Shown: positions 8,198-15,933 of the stretch, piece by piece | How positions within the stretch are numbered: position 1 is the first letter of the stretch | Layout: each line of letters begins with the position of its first letter | Source: Selenomonas sp. | Lineage (GTDB): Bacteria; Bacillota; Negativicutes; Selenomonadales; Selenomonadaceae | Assembly (NCBI GenBank): GCA_017635515.1 | Contig: JAGBLH010000312.1 | Span: forward strand, 1 to 44,980 | DNA length: 44,980 nucleotides | Direction of reading: 5' to 3' | Notes under the pieces: generated by a model | Database searches by the model: none | The model's input: the letters and a program-made list of their open reading frames with translations, nothing else | Told to the model about the DNA's origin: nothing | Position numbers and translations under genes: made by a program

Positions 8198-8557
8198 ATG
8201 AAGCGCGTAGATGTGGACAAGAACCTGGCAGTGGAGCTGGGGCATGAGCACATCATGGTGGACGGCGAGATTGTCCACCGCCATCCCCACAAGCACAGCC
8301 ACACCCAGACCAAGAGGGTGGCCAACCGCCTGGCCCGCCTCATAGGACACCTCCAGTCCGTCAAGAAGATGGTGGAGGACGGCAGGGACTGCACGGAGGT
8401 GCTGACCCAGCTGGCGGCAGTGGACAGCGCCCTCAAGGGCGTCAGCCGTGTCATCATCAAGGACCACATGGAACACTGCATCGTGGAAGCGGTGCAGCAT
8501 GAGGACCGGCAGGCTCTAGAGGAACTCAGCAAGGCCATTGACAGCTTCATAAAGTAA
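8198..8557 (+). CDS. CsoR-family metal-responsive repressor with His-rich N-terminus
   Basis: A 119-residue all-helical regulator of the CsoR/RcnR/FrmR family, which release DNA on binding metal or reactive ligands. The core runs from about residue 36. Cys65, His90 and Cys94 have the spacing (25 and 4) of the Cu(I) ligands in Mycobacterium CsoR (Cys36, His61, Cys65). An unusual N-terminal extension contains HRHPHKHSH, able to bind metal. The ATG is one base after the ileS stop with only a weak GGTGG ribosome site, so translation may be coupled to ileS. No copper exporter gene is nearby, so the target is unknown. A nickel/cobalt role is the main alternative. Confidence 0.8.
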   Translation: MKRVDVDKNLAVELGHEHIMVDGEIVHRHPHKHSHTQTKRVANRLARLIGHLQSVKKMVEDGRDCTEVLTQLAAVDSALKGVSRVIIKDHMEHCIVEAVQHEDRQALEELSKAIDSFIK

Positions 8558-8563
8558 GAGGGG

Positions 8564-8600
8564 AGCACCCGGCTGAACTTAGGCAGCCGGGTGCTTTTTC
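8564..8600 (+). terminator. Intrinsic terminator after the ileS-csoR unit
   Basis: A perfect 12-pair stem, AGCACCCGGCTG (8564-8575) with CAGCCGGGTGCT (8584-8595), is followed by a T-rich tract. Confidence 0.92.
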
Positions 8601-8602
8601 TC

Positions 8603-8631
8603 TTGAATAAGTATAGGAAATCTAGTAGTAT
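8603..8631 (+). promoter_or_regulatory. Candidate promoter for the HAD-hydrolase operon
   Basis: TTGAAT (8603-8608) and TAGTAT (8626-8631) with a 17-base spacer, directly downstream of the preceding terminator and 35 bases before the next start codon. Confidence 0.55.
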
Positions 8632-8665
8632 AGGGGTTAGTCGAGTCTTAAAAAGGTGGGATTGC

Positions 8666-9478
8666 ATGAAGAAAGCGGTTTTTTTCGATATAGACGGCAC
8701 CCTCATTGATATACGCAAGGGGCACACGAAGCTGACCCCGGAGGTGAAGGGCGCCATCAGGAAGCTGCGGCAGGCGGGGCACTATGCCTTCATTGCCAGC
8801 GGCAGGCCCTTGGCCTATCTGGATGAGGAACTTTTGCAGCCGGGGCTGTTCAATGGCTTTGTGCTCATGAACGGCGCCTTGGTGCTCTGCGAGGGGCAGG
8901 TCCTGAATGACCAACCCTTGCCCCGGGAGACCGTGCAGGAGATCGTGAGGCTCTGCGAAGAGCGCAAGGTGCAGTACGTGCTGGAGGGCAAGGAGAAGAT
9001 TTACCTGCGGCCTGAGTTTGACCAGGTGAGGCGCTTCTATGTGGGCATTGATGTTTCCTTGAAGAATTTCGTGGAGGACTTCAGCCTTGAGGACATTGAT
9101 GTTTACAAGATGGAGTTTGTCTGCGACAATCCCGGCGGCAACGGCCTCTTTGACAAGCTCTTGAACTGGCCGGGGCTGACAGGCCTCATGGACCCTGCCC
9201 ATCTGAAGAACATGGAGCTTTACGCCACGGCAGTGACCAAGGGCACGGGCATCGAGCACGCCTTGGAGAAGCTGGGCCTGCCCCGTGAGCAGAGCTATGC
9301 CTTTGGGGACGGCCTCAATGATCTGGAGATGATGGACACGGTAGGCACAGCCCTGGTCATGGGCAACGGCCAGCCGGAGCTGAAGGAGAAGGCTGACTTC
9401 ATCATGCCCACGGTGGCAGAGAATGGGGTGGCCTATGGCATAGAGCATTATATTTTGGGAGGCGAAGGCAATGCGTGA
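8666..9478 (+). CDS. HAD-superfamily (Cof-type) phosphatase
   Basis: A 270-residue soluble hydrolase of the HAD IIB/Cof type, enzymes that dephosphorylate sugar phosphates, nucleotides or flavin mononucleotide. It has motif I FFDIDGTL at residue 5, motif II in IASGRP, and motif IV FGDGLNDLEMM near residue 212, with a C2-type cap between. Length is typical. ATG 8666 is chosen over an upstream in-frame ATG at 8591 because it follows AAGGTGG (8653-8659) and places motif I normally; the upstream one lies in the terminator. It overlaps the next gene by eight bases. The substrate cannot be told from sequence. Confidence 0.85.
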   Translation: MKKAVFFDIDGTLIDIRKGHTKLTPEVKGAIRKLRQAGHYAFIASGRPLAYLDEELLQPGLFNGFVLMNGALVLCEGQVLNDQPLPRETVQEIVRLCEERKVQYVLEGKEKIYLRPEFDQVRRFYVGIDVSLKNFVEDFSLEDIDVYKMEFVCDNPGGNGLFDKLLNWPGLTGLMDPAHLKNMELYATAVTKGTGIEHALEKLGLPREQSYAFGDGLNDLEMMDTVGTALVMGNGQPELKEKADFIMPTVAENGVAYGIEHYILGGEGNA

Positions 9479-10412
9479 GAAAATAGGCGTGTTCTTGGGC
9501 GTGCTCCTGATGCTGTCGGTGCTGCTGACGGGCTGCGCCCAGTGGACAGGCGGCAGCAGCGCGGCCACCTCAGGCGGAAGCGTTGCAGAGACGGCGAAGG
9601 CGCAGGCCAAGATCACGGTGAAGATGCTGGATGTGGGCCAGGGCGATGCCATCCTCATCGAGACCGGGGCGCAGACGGTGCTGGTGGACACCAGCGACGT
9701 GGACGAGCAGGAAAAGCTCAAGGCCGAGCTGAAGGAAGCCGGGGTGAAGCGGCTGGACAAGGTGATCCTCACCCATCCCCATGCTGACCATATCGGGGGC
9801 ATGGACGTGATCCTTTCAGATTTCGAGGTGGGGGAGGTCTACGACAATGGCATGCCCTCAACTTCCAAGATCTACCTGCGCTATATGAAGGAGCTCAAGG
9901 CCAAGGACATCAAGCGCCACGGCCTCAAGGCAGGTGACGTCCTGGACCTGGGGGGCGGAGCGAGCTTCAAGGTGCTGGCTCCCACCGAGGAACTGGCAGC
10001 CAAGGGGGCTAAGCAGGGCTACAAGCATGACCCCAACAATGAATCTGTCATAGGCCAGCTTATTTTCGGTGACTTCAAGATGATGTTCACCGGCGATGGC
10101 GAAGGGCCGGAGGAAAAGGAGATACTGGCATCTCCTTTGGGCAGCGAGGTGAAAAGCCAGGTACTCAAGTCCGGCCACCACGGCAGCAAGACCTCCTCTT
10201 CCAAGGAATGGCTGAGGGCTGTGGAGCCGGAAGTGGGGCTTATCTCCTGCGGCGAGGGTAACGACTACGGCCACCCCCACAAGGAGACCCTGAAGAAGTA
10301 CCAGGCACTGAAAATGAAGGTCTATGAGACCGACAAGAACGGCACCATCACCTTGGTGACAGACGGCAAGGGGTATGACATTTCCGTGGAGAAAGGAGGC
10401 ACCCAGCAATGA
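9471..10412 (+). CDS. Metallo-beta-lactamase-fold lipoprotein (ComEC C-terminal-like)
   Basis: A 313-residue hydrolase with the metal-binding THPHADHIGG motif near residue 100 and a later GHHGS motif, the pattern of the metallo-beta-lactamase domain found at the C-terminus of ComEC and in stand-alone relatives. The N-terminus is a lipoprotein signal with lipobox LLTGC, followed by a Ser/Gly-rich linker, so the enzyme acts outside the cytoplasm, anchored to a membrane. Natural substrates of this group are poorly known; nucleic acids or phosphodiesters are likely. It overlaps the HAD gene by eight bases and the DUF3006 gene by four, so the three are co-transcribed. Confidence 0.83.
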   Translation: MREKIGVFLGVLLMLSVLLTGCAQWTGGSSAATSGGSVAETAKAQAKITVKMLDVGQGDAILIETGAQTVLVDTSDVDEQEKLKAELKEAGVKRLDKVILTHPHADHIGGMDVILSDFEVGEVYDNGMPSTSKIYLRYMKELKAKDIKRHGLKAGDVLDLGGGASFKVLAPTEELAAKGAKQGYKHDPNNESVIGQLIFGDFKMMFTGDGEGPEEKEILASPLGSEVKSQVLKSGHHGSKTSSSKEWLRAVEPEVGLISCGEGNDYGHPHKETLKKYQALKMKVYETDKNGTITLVTDGKGYDISVEKGGTQQ

Positions 10413-10609
10413 TCTCAGCTTATCTTGACCGCTTTGAAGGAAACCTGGCTGTGCTGCTCTTGGGCGAGGAGGAAAAGAAGGTGAATTTCCCCAAGGCTTT
10501 CCTGCCCGAGGAGGCAGGGGAAGGCGACTACCTCAAGATAGAAATCAGCCGTGATGAGGAAAAAACTGCGGAGGCGGAGGCCGAGGCTTTGCGCCTTTTG
10601 CAAGAATAA
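10409..10609 (+). CDS. DUF3006-family small protein
   Basis: A 66-residue protein starting with the DUF3006 pattern (YLDRFEGNLAVLL, then FLPEEAGEGDYLKIE), predicted as a small beta-rich fold with an acidic helical tail. Its ATG overlaps the TGA of the metallo-beta-lactamase-fold gene in an ATGA arrangement. DUF3006 genes are often found next to such hydrolases, suggesting a partner role, but no function is established. No signal peptide is present. Confidence 0.75.
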   Translation: MISAYLDRFEGNLAVLLLGEEEKKVNFPKAFLPEEAGEGDYLKIEISRDEEKTAEAEAEALRLLQE

Positions 10610-10647
10610 GTCTGTTTTGCAGGAATTTCTCAGAAAAGGAAACTAAA

Positions 10648-10698
10648 ATGTTACGGAAGTTTGTTCGTTGGTTGTTTACTAGGGAGGAGTCCTTTTGA
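10648..10698 (+). CDS. Possible 16-residue upstream ORF coupled to the amidase
   Basis: An ATG at 10648 follows AAAGGA (10634-10639), and its TGA (10696-10698) overlaps the amidase ATG as TGATG. Two of its Glu codons form part of the amidase ribosome site. It may only reflect chance, since the amidase has its own strong ribosome site. Nothing about the peptide is recognisable. Confidence 0.25.
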   Translation: MLRKFVRWLFTREESF

Positions 10699-11765
10699 TG
10701 TGCAAGTTTTTCCGCCGGGGATTTTCGGCGGCGGTGCTCCTGGTGATGGTCCTTTCCATGCTGGTTCTGCCCCAGGGCAGCGCTGAGGCAGGGAAGGCCC
10801 CGGTGCATGAGCTCAATTATTTCAAATCCTATGAGACCGAGGTGGAGGGCCAAAAGGCCTACCGCATCGAGATCGGCATGGACCGCGATGGCCTGGAGTA
10901 CCAGGTGGTGGCCAAGACCTTTGTCCGCAAGCAGTTGGTGCTGGATATGAAGAATACCCAGCCCGGCAAGCTCAAGAAAGATATCAAGCTGAGCAGCTCC
11001 GTGGCCAAGCGCCTGACCATCAATGAGCTGGAAAGGCGTCACACCCAGGTGGTCATCGACCTTGGCAGCATCGTGACCGATGATATGTACAAGGTTCACG
11101 AGGAAAAGGCCGACCACAAGGCAGGCAAGCCCTACCGCCTGGTGGTGGATATCTTCAGCGAGCCGCTGAACCAGGGAGAGACTTTCAAGGGGGTCAAGGG
11201 GCGCACCGTTGTCATTGACCCCGGCCATGGCGGCAGCGACTCCGGGGCGGTGGGCCCCACGGGCCTGGCGGAAAAGACCGCGACTCTGGCTGTGTCCAAG
11301 AAGGTCAAGTCCCTGCTGGAGGCCTCCGGGGCCAGGGTGGTCATGACCCGCGACAGGGACGTGGATGTGTATGGCCCCAACGCCTCTGACAGGCAGGAGC
11401 TGCAGGCCAGGGTCAACGTGGGCGAGTACGCTCCCGGTGCCAATATCTTCGTTTCCATTCACTGCAACGCCTTTTCCAATCCTGCCGCCAAGGGCATGGA
11501 GACCTATTACTTCCCCGGCTCTGCCCGTGGGCAGCAGCTGGCCACTTACATCTACGATGAGCTGCTGAAAGACGGCGGCCTGGCGGGCCGCGGGGTGCGC
11601 ACGGCTAACTTCTACGTCATCAAGCATTCCTCCATGCCCGCCACCTTGCTGGAACTGGCTTTCATCACCAATCCCAGGGAGGAAAAACTGCTGGGGGACG
11701 ACAAATATCAGAACACCCTGGCCAAGGCCATTGTGCGTGGCATCAGCCGTTATTTTGGGGATTGA
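10698..11765 (+). CDS. N-acetylmuramoyl-L-alanine amidase (Amidase_3) with AMIN-like domain
   Basis: Cleaves the amide bond between N-acetylmuramic acid and the stem peptide of peptidoglycan, outside the inner membrane. The N-terminus is a cleavable signal peptide ending near SAEAG. Residues of about 35-155 form an AMIN-like beta domain, which targets such enzymes to the septum or wall. The catalytic domain begins at VVIDPGHGGSDSGA, whose His is a zinc ligand, followed by the Glu in LAEKTATL and the His in SIHCNA; the C-terminal LLELAFITN holds the catalytic Glu. ATG 10698 lies eight bases after GGGAGGAG. A TTG at 10695 would add one residue. A GerMN lipoprotein gene follows at once. Confidence 0.9.
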   Translation: MCKFFRRGFSAAVLLVMVLSMLVLPQGSAEAGKAPVHELNYFKSYETEVEGQKAYRIEIGMDRDGLEYQVVAKTFVRKQLVLDMKNTQPGKLKKDIKLSSSVAKRLTINELERRHTQVVIDLGSIVTDDMYKVHEEKADHKAGKPYRLVVDIFSEPLNQGETFKGVKGRTVVIDPGHGGSDSGAVGPTGLAEKTATLAVSKKVKSLLEASGARVVMTRDRDVDVYGPNASDRQELQARVNVGEYAPGANIFVSIHCNAFSNPAAKGMETYYFPGSARGQQLATYIYDELLKDGGLAGRGVRTANFYVIKHSSMPATLLELAFITNPREEKLLGDDKYQNTLAKAIVRGISRYFGD

Positions 11766-11784
11766 GCACTAGGAGGGGACATAG

Positions 11785-12384
11785 ATGAAGATTTTTGCAA
11801 GCAAGAGATGGCTGGCCGCCTGCCTGCTGATGATGGCTCTGCTGGTGACGGCAGGCTGCCAGGAGGGGCAGGGCACCAGCAGTTCCTCCGGGTCTTCCGG
11901 CGCCGTCACCAAGGTGCAGGAAAAGCAGGTGCCTGAGCCTGCGAAGCAGGAGAAGAAGGAAGAGAAGCCCCAGGAGATAAGCACTCAGGTCTACTATCCC
12001 AATGCCGATGGCACCAAGCTCATCGCCGTGAAGCGCAAGTTCAAGGTGAATGCTGCCGGGGACAAGTATGCCGAGGCTGTGAAGTCTCTCATGCAGGGTA
12101 CCAAGGACAAGAACCAGAGCGTCATCATCCCCAGGCAGGCCAAGCTCCGCAGCGTGAAGCTGGAGGGCGGCGTGGCCAAGGTGGACTTCTCCAAGGATCT
12201 GGTGAAGCACTTCGTGGGCGGCTCCACCGGCGAGGAGATGCTGGTGGGCTCCATCGTGAACACCCTCACGGAGTTCCCCGAGGTGAAGCAGGTGCAGATC
12301 CTCATCGAGGGCAGCCCCGTGGAGACCATCGCCGGGCACATGGACCTCAGCACTCCCTTGGAGCGCATGAAGGATTTGCTCTGA
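11785..12384 (+). CDS. GerMN-domain lipoprotein
   Basis: A 199-residue protein with a lipoprotein signal (lipobox VTAGC), a Ser/Gly then Lys/Glu-rich linker to about residue 65, and a C-terminal GerMN domain with a VYYPNADGTKLIAVKR start and a GGVAKVDFSKDL segment. GerMN domains occur in spore germination protein GerM and in cell-wall-associated lipoproteins of non-sporulating bacteria, often beside amidases, as here (19 bases downstream of one). A role in peptidoglycan remodelling is inferred from that neighbourhood; no enzymatic residues are evident. Confidence 0.8.
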   Translation: MKIFASKRWLAACLLMMALLVTAGCQEGQGTSSSSGSSGAVTKVQEKQVPEPAKQEKKEEKPQEISTQVYYPNADGTKLIAVKRKFKVNAAGDKYAEAVKSLMQGTKDKNQSVIIPRQAKLRSVKLEGGVAKVDFSKDLVKHFVGGSTGEEMLVGSIVNTLTEFPEVKQVQILIEGSPVETIAGHMDLSTPLERMKDLL

Positions 12385-12418
12385 TTTATGCATTGATTTT
12401 TTGACTTTTTAGTCCCTG

Positions 12419-12453
12419 AGCGCACAGAATTGCTTGTAATTCTGTGCGCTTTG
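12419..12453 (+). terminator. Terminator-like hairpin after the GerMN gene
   Basis: A perfect 13-pair stem, AGCGCACAGAATT (12419-12431) with its complement at 12438-12450, and a short T run. Its 3' arm overlaps the spacer of the tig promoter. Confidence 0.7.
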
Positions 12454-12462
12454 TGTTATGAT
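12434..12462 (+). promoter_or_regulatory. Candidate promoter of tig-clpP-clpX
   Basis: TTGTAA (12434-12439) and TATGAT (12457-12462), 17 bases apart. It overlaps the preceding hairpin, so the termination and initiation signals share DNA. Confidence 0.55.
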
Positions 12463-12525
12463 TCTTGAAGTATGGCTGTAAAAGGCCCTATTGGAAATGG
12501 ATAAAACAGGAGGTCATTTTAGACA

Positions 12526-13815
12526 ATGAAAGTTACGGCAGCAAACGGAGAGAACCAGCAGGTCACTCTTACTATTGAAGTTGAGGCAGCAGAGGTTGCA
12601 AAGGCTCAGGAGCGCGCTTGCAAGCGCCTCGCAAACCGCGTGAATATCCCCGGTTTCCGCAAGGGCAAGGCTCCCCAGAGGATCGTGGAGAACCACCTGG
12701 GCAAGGAATATGTGCTCCAGGAGGCTTTTGACAGCTTCCTCGGCCCCCAGTCCCTGGATGAGGCTTTCAAGGAGCAGAATATTGTGCCCGTGACCCGTCC
12801 CGAAGTTGAGATCGAGACTCTGGAAGAGGGCAAGGACCTGGTGTTCAAGGCTACTGTCACTCCCCGTCCTGAGGTCACCCTTGGCGAGTACAAGGGCCTC
12901 CACATTGAGAAAGTCGTGGAAGAGGTCAAGGATGAGGATGTGGAGAAGCAGCTCAAGAACATGCAGGAGCGCCAGGGCACCATGGTGGATGCTCCCGAGG
13001 GCTCCGAGGTGCAGGATGGCGACTTCATCACCCTTGATTTCGATGGCTCCGTAGACGGCGTGGCCTTCGAGGGCGGCAAGGGCCAGGACTATCCTCTGCA
13101 GATTGGTTCCGGCAGCTTCATCCCCGGCTTCGAGGAGCAGCTCATCGGCGCCAAGGTTGAGGAAGAGCGCGATGTGAACGTGACCTTCCCCGAGGAGTAC
13201 CATGCCAAGGATCTGGCTGGCAAGGCTGCTGTGTTCAAGTGCAAGATCCACAGCATCAAGCGCAAGGAACTGCCCGCCTTGGACGATGAGCTGGCCAAGA
13301 AGGTCAGCAAGTTTGAGACTCTCGAAGAGCTCCGCGCTGATATCCGCAAGAACCTGGAGCAGAATGCCGAGCGCAAGGCTGAGAACGACCAGCGCACCGC
13401 TGTCATCGAGAAGGCCAGCGAGAACATCACCGTGGATATCCCCGCCGTGATGATCGACAACCGCGTGACGGCCATGATCCAGGAAATGTCCATGCGCCTC
13501 GAGCAGCAGGGCATGAAGATGGAGCAGTATCTCCAGTTCGCTGGCACAGATATTGCAAAAATCAGGGAGGATTATCGCGAGACTGCGGAGAAGAATGTAC
13601 GTACGGATCTGATGCTGGAGGAAGTTGCCAAGGCTGAGGACATCAAGGTTGAGGGCAAGGACCTTGATCAGGAAGTTGCCCTGATGGCCATGCAGTACGG
13701 CGCTACCCCGAAGCAGGTCCAGAAGATCATCAAGGAACAGGGACGCCTGGGCGATCTGGCTGCCACCGTGCTCCGCAAGAAGACGGCGCAGTTCATCATT
13801 GACAGCATTGCCTAA
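12526..13815 (+). CDS. tig: Trigger factor chaperone
   Basis: Ribosome-bound chaperone and peptidyl-prolyl isomerase that meets nascent chains at the exit tunnel. The 429-residue protein has the ribosome-docking motif GFRKGKAP near residue 44, an FKBP-type PPIase domain at about residues 160-245 ([10 protein letters not shown] through [15 protein letters not shown]), and the helical C-terminal chaperone arms. Length is typical. AGGAGG at 12508-12513 is 12 bases from the ATG, slightly long. It heads a tig-clpP-clpX group with short gaps, a common order that pairs folding with degradation. Confidence 0.95.
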   Translation: MKVTAANGENQQVTLTIEVEAAEVAKAQERACKRLANRVNIPGFRKGKAPQRIVENHLGKEYVLQEAFDSFLGPQSLDEAFKEQNIVPVTRPEVEIETLEEGKDLVFKATVTPRPEVTLGEYKGLHIEKVVEEVKDEDVEKQLKNMQERQGTMVDAPEGSEVQDGDFITLDFDGSVDGVAFEGGKGQDYPLQIGSGSFIPGFEEQLIGAKVEEERDVNVTFPEEYHAKDLAGKAAVFKCKIHSIKRKELPALDDELAKKVSKFETLEELRADIRKNLEQNAERKAENDQRTAVIEKASENITVDIPAVMIDNRVTAMIQEMSMRLEQQGMKMEQYLQFAGTDIAKIREDYRETAEKNVRTDLMLEEVAKAEDIKVEGKDLDQEVALMAMQYGATPKQVQKIIKEQGRLGDLAATVLRKKTAQFIIDSIA

Positions 13816-13856
13816 TCCCTCTCATACTTTTCGGATTCCCTAATGGGGGTAGACAA

Positions 13857-14471
13857 ATGAACTATGTACCTATGGTCGTGGAGCGTTCCAGTCGTGGGGA
13901 GCGGGCTTATGATATCTATTCCCGCCTCCTGAAAGACAGGATTATCTTCCTGGGGGGGCCCATCGACGATAACGTAGCCAATTCAGTAGTAGCCCAGCTG
14001 CTTTTCCTGGAGTCAGAGGATCCTGACAAGGACATCCATCTCTACATCAATAGCCCGGGCGGCGTGGTGACGGCAGGCCTTGCCATCTATGACACCATGC
14101 AGTATATCAAGCCTGATGTGTCCACTATCTGCATCGGGCAGGCAGCCAGCATGGGGTCGCTCCTGCTGGCAGCCGGTGCCAAGGGCAAGCGCTATGCCCT
14201 GCCTCTGGCCCGCATCATGATCCATCAGCCCTTGGGCGGCGCCCAGGGCCAGTCCACCGACATCCAGATCCAGGCCAAGGAAATCCTGCGCCTGCGCGAA
14301 GTCGGCAATGACATCCTGGCACGCCATACGGGCCAGGAGCGCGACAAGATCAATCAGGACACGGAACGTGACAACTTCATGAGTGCCGAGGAAGCCAAGG
14401 CTTACGGCCTCATCGACGAGGTCATCACCCGTCCCAAGAAAGCACCCGCTAAGAAGACCGGCAAGGAATAG
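13857..14471 (+). CDS. clpP: ATP-dependent Clp protease proteolytic subunit
   Basis: Serine peptidase that forms the double-heptamer degradation chamber and works with ClpX. The 204-residue protein has the catalytic triad Ser98 (in GQAASMGS), His123 (in MIHQPLGG) and Asp172. No long propeptide is seen. The ATG follows GGGGGTAG with suitable spacing. clpX starts 11 bases after its stop, and tig lies 41 bases upstream. I see no separate promoter or a CtsR-type operator in the gap. Confidence 0.97.
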   Translation: MNYVPMVVERSSRGERAYDIYSRLLKDRIIFLGGPIDDNVANSVVAQLLFLESEDPDKDIHLYINSPGGVVTAGLAIYDTMQYIKPDVSTICIGQAASMGSLLLAAGAKGKRYALPLARIMIHQPLGGAQGQSTDIQIQAKEILRLREVGNDILARHTGQERDKINQDTERDNFMSAEEAKAYGLIDEVITRPKKAPAKKTGKE

Positions 14472-14482
14472 GAGGTGATGTC

Positions 14483-15748
14483 ATGCTGAAGTTTGGGGAT
14501 GACAAGGGCCAGCTGAAATGCTCCTTCTGCGGCAAGACCCAGGAACAGGTGAGAAAACTTGTGGCTGGGCCGGGGGTCTATATTTGTGATGAATGCATCG
14601 AGCTTTGCAACGAGATCATCGAGGAAGAATTCAGCGAAGATGTAGAGGTAGAGCTCAAGGACGTCCCGAAACCGAAGGACATCCGCGCTATTCTGGATCA
14701 GTACGTCATCGGCCAGGAAGAGGCGAAGAAATCCCTCTCCGTGGCTGTGTACAACCACTACAAACGTGTCAATTCCGGGCAGGGCAAGAGCGATGATGTT
14801 GAGCTGCAGAAGTCCAACATCCTCATGCTGGGGCCCACCGGTAGCGGCAAGACCCTGCTGGCGCAGACTTTGGCAAGGATTCTCAAGGTTCCCTTCGCCA
14901 TCGCCGATGCCACCGCCCTCACGGAGGCAGGCTATGTGGGCGAGGATGTGGAGAACATCCTCCTGAAGCTCATCCAGGCTGCCGACTATGATGTGGAAAA
15001 GGCGGAGCGGGGCATCATCTACATCGACGAGATTGACAAGATTGCCCGCAAGTCCGAGAACCCGTCCATCACCCGTGATGTGTCGGGTGAGGGCGTGCAG
15101 CAGGCCCTGCTGAAGATCCTGGAGGGAACTACTGCTTCTGTGCCGCCCCAGGGCGGGCGCAAGCACCCCCATCAGGAGCTTATCCAGATTGACACCACCA
15201 ATATCCTCTTCATCTGCGGCGGTGCCTTCGACGGCATCGAGAAGGTCATCGAGGCTCGCCTGGGCCAGAAGCAGATGGGCTTCGGGGCTTCCATCAAGTC
15301 CAAGAAGCAGCGGAATATCGGCGAGACCCTGAGCAAGGTGCTGCCGGAGGATCTCTTGAAGAACGGGCTCATCCCAGAGTTTATCGGCCGCCTGCCCATC
15401 GTGGTGACGCTGGATTCCCTGGATGAGGACGCTCTGGTGAGCATCCTCACCAAGCCTAAGAACGCTTTGGTGAAGCAGTACCAGCGCCTGCTGGAGATGG
15501 ACGGAGTCAAGCTCTCCTTCGAGGAGGAGGCCCTGCGCCAGATTGCCAAGGAGGCCTTGAAGAGGAAGACAGGTGCCCGTGGCCTGCGCTCCATCCTGGA
15601 GAGCATCATGCGCAACGTCATGTATGAGATTCCCTCCGTAGAGGGTGTCTCTGCCTGCAAGGTCACCAAGGAGGCCATCACGGCGCGCAAGGATCCGGTT
15701 CTCACCATTGCTAAGGCCGGCCAGAGCAAAAAAGAAGAATCTGCCTGA
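14483..15748 (+). CDS. clpX: Clp protease ATP-binding subunit ClpX
   Basis: AAA+ unfoldase that recognises tagged proteins and feeds them to ClpP. The 421-residue protein has the N-terminal zinc-binding domain (CSFCGKT then CDECIELC), Walker A GPTGSGKT near residue 118, Walker B in IIYIDEIDK, the IGF-type ClpP-contact region near residue 270 (here MGFGA), and sensor motifs including [12 protein letters not shown]. The start follows GGAGGTGATGTC closely. It ends with a strong terminator, separating it from lon. Confidence 0.97.
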   Translation: MLKFGDDKGQLKCSFCGKTQEQVRKLVAGPGVYICDECIELCNEIIEEEFSEDVEVELKDVPKPKDIRAILDQYVIGQEEAKKSLSVAVYNHYKRVNSGQGKSDDVELQKSNILMLGPTGSGKTLLAQTLARILKVPFAIADATALTEAGYVGEDVENILLKLIQAADYDVEKAERGIIYIDEIDKIARKSENPSITRDVSGEGVQQALLKILEGTTASVPPQGGRKHPHQELIQIDTTNILFICGGAFDGIEKVIEARLGQKQMGFGASIKSKKQRNIGETLSKVLPEDLLKNGLIPEFIGRLPIVVTLDSLDEDALVSILTKPKNALVKQYQRLLEMDGVKLSFEEEALRQIAKEALKRKTGARGLRSILESIMRNVMYEIPSVEGVSACKVTKEAITARKDPVLTIAKAGQSKKEESA

Positions 15749-15763
15749 TCGGCAGGACTTACG

Positions 15764-15798
15764 GATAAGGCGCTGCCTGAGCAGCGCCTTATCTTAAT
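15764..15798 (+). terminator. Intrinsic terminator after clpX
   Basis: A perfect 12-pair stem, GATAAGGCGCTG (15764-15775) with CAGCGCCTTATC (15782-15793), then an AT-rich tail. The T tract is interrupted. Confidence 0.78.
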
Positions 15799-15854
15799 AT
15801 ATATCGGATTTTATACTGGAGACCGTTGATATTTGACAAGCGAAGGCAAATGTT

Positions 15855-15914
15855 TACGGATCCGTATATACAGCGTTCGTAACCAAACCAGTTTTGGTAA
15901 ATTTCACCGAACGC
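15855..15914 (+). promoter_or_regulatory. Palindrome and nested stem-loop in the lon leader
   Basis: A perfect 12-base palindrome TACGGATCCGTA (15855-15866) is followed by a nested fold: GCGTTCG (15873-15879) pairs with CGAACGC (15908-15914), enclosing ACCAAA (15882-15887) paired with TTTGGT (15893-15898). The outer arm ends seven bases before the lon AGGAGG. It may be an operator, or an RNA element affecting translation. No CIRCE or CtsR-type site is present. A TTGACA at 15833-15838 has no well-placed -10 box. Confidence 0.5.
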
Positions 15915-15933
15915 GAGTATAGGAGGAATGACA

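Noticed and set aside
13952-13958. Seven-G run in clpP, and six- to seven-G runs near 372, 19232, 25300 and 41341
   Set aside because: They are short and lie in conserved or leader sequence; runs of this size are expected in GC-rich DNA and are less prone to slip than nine- or eleven-base tracts.
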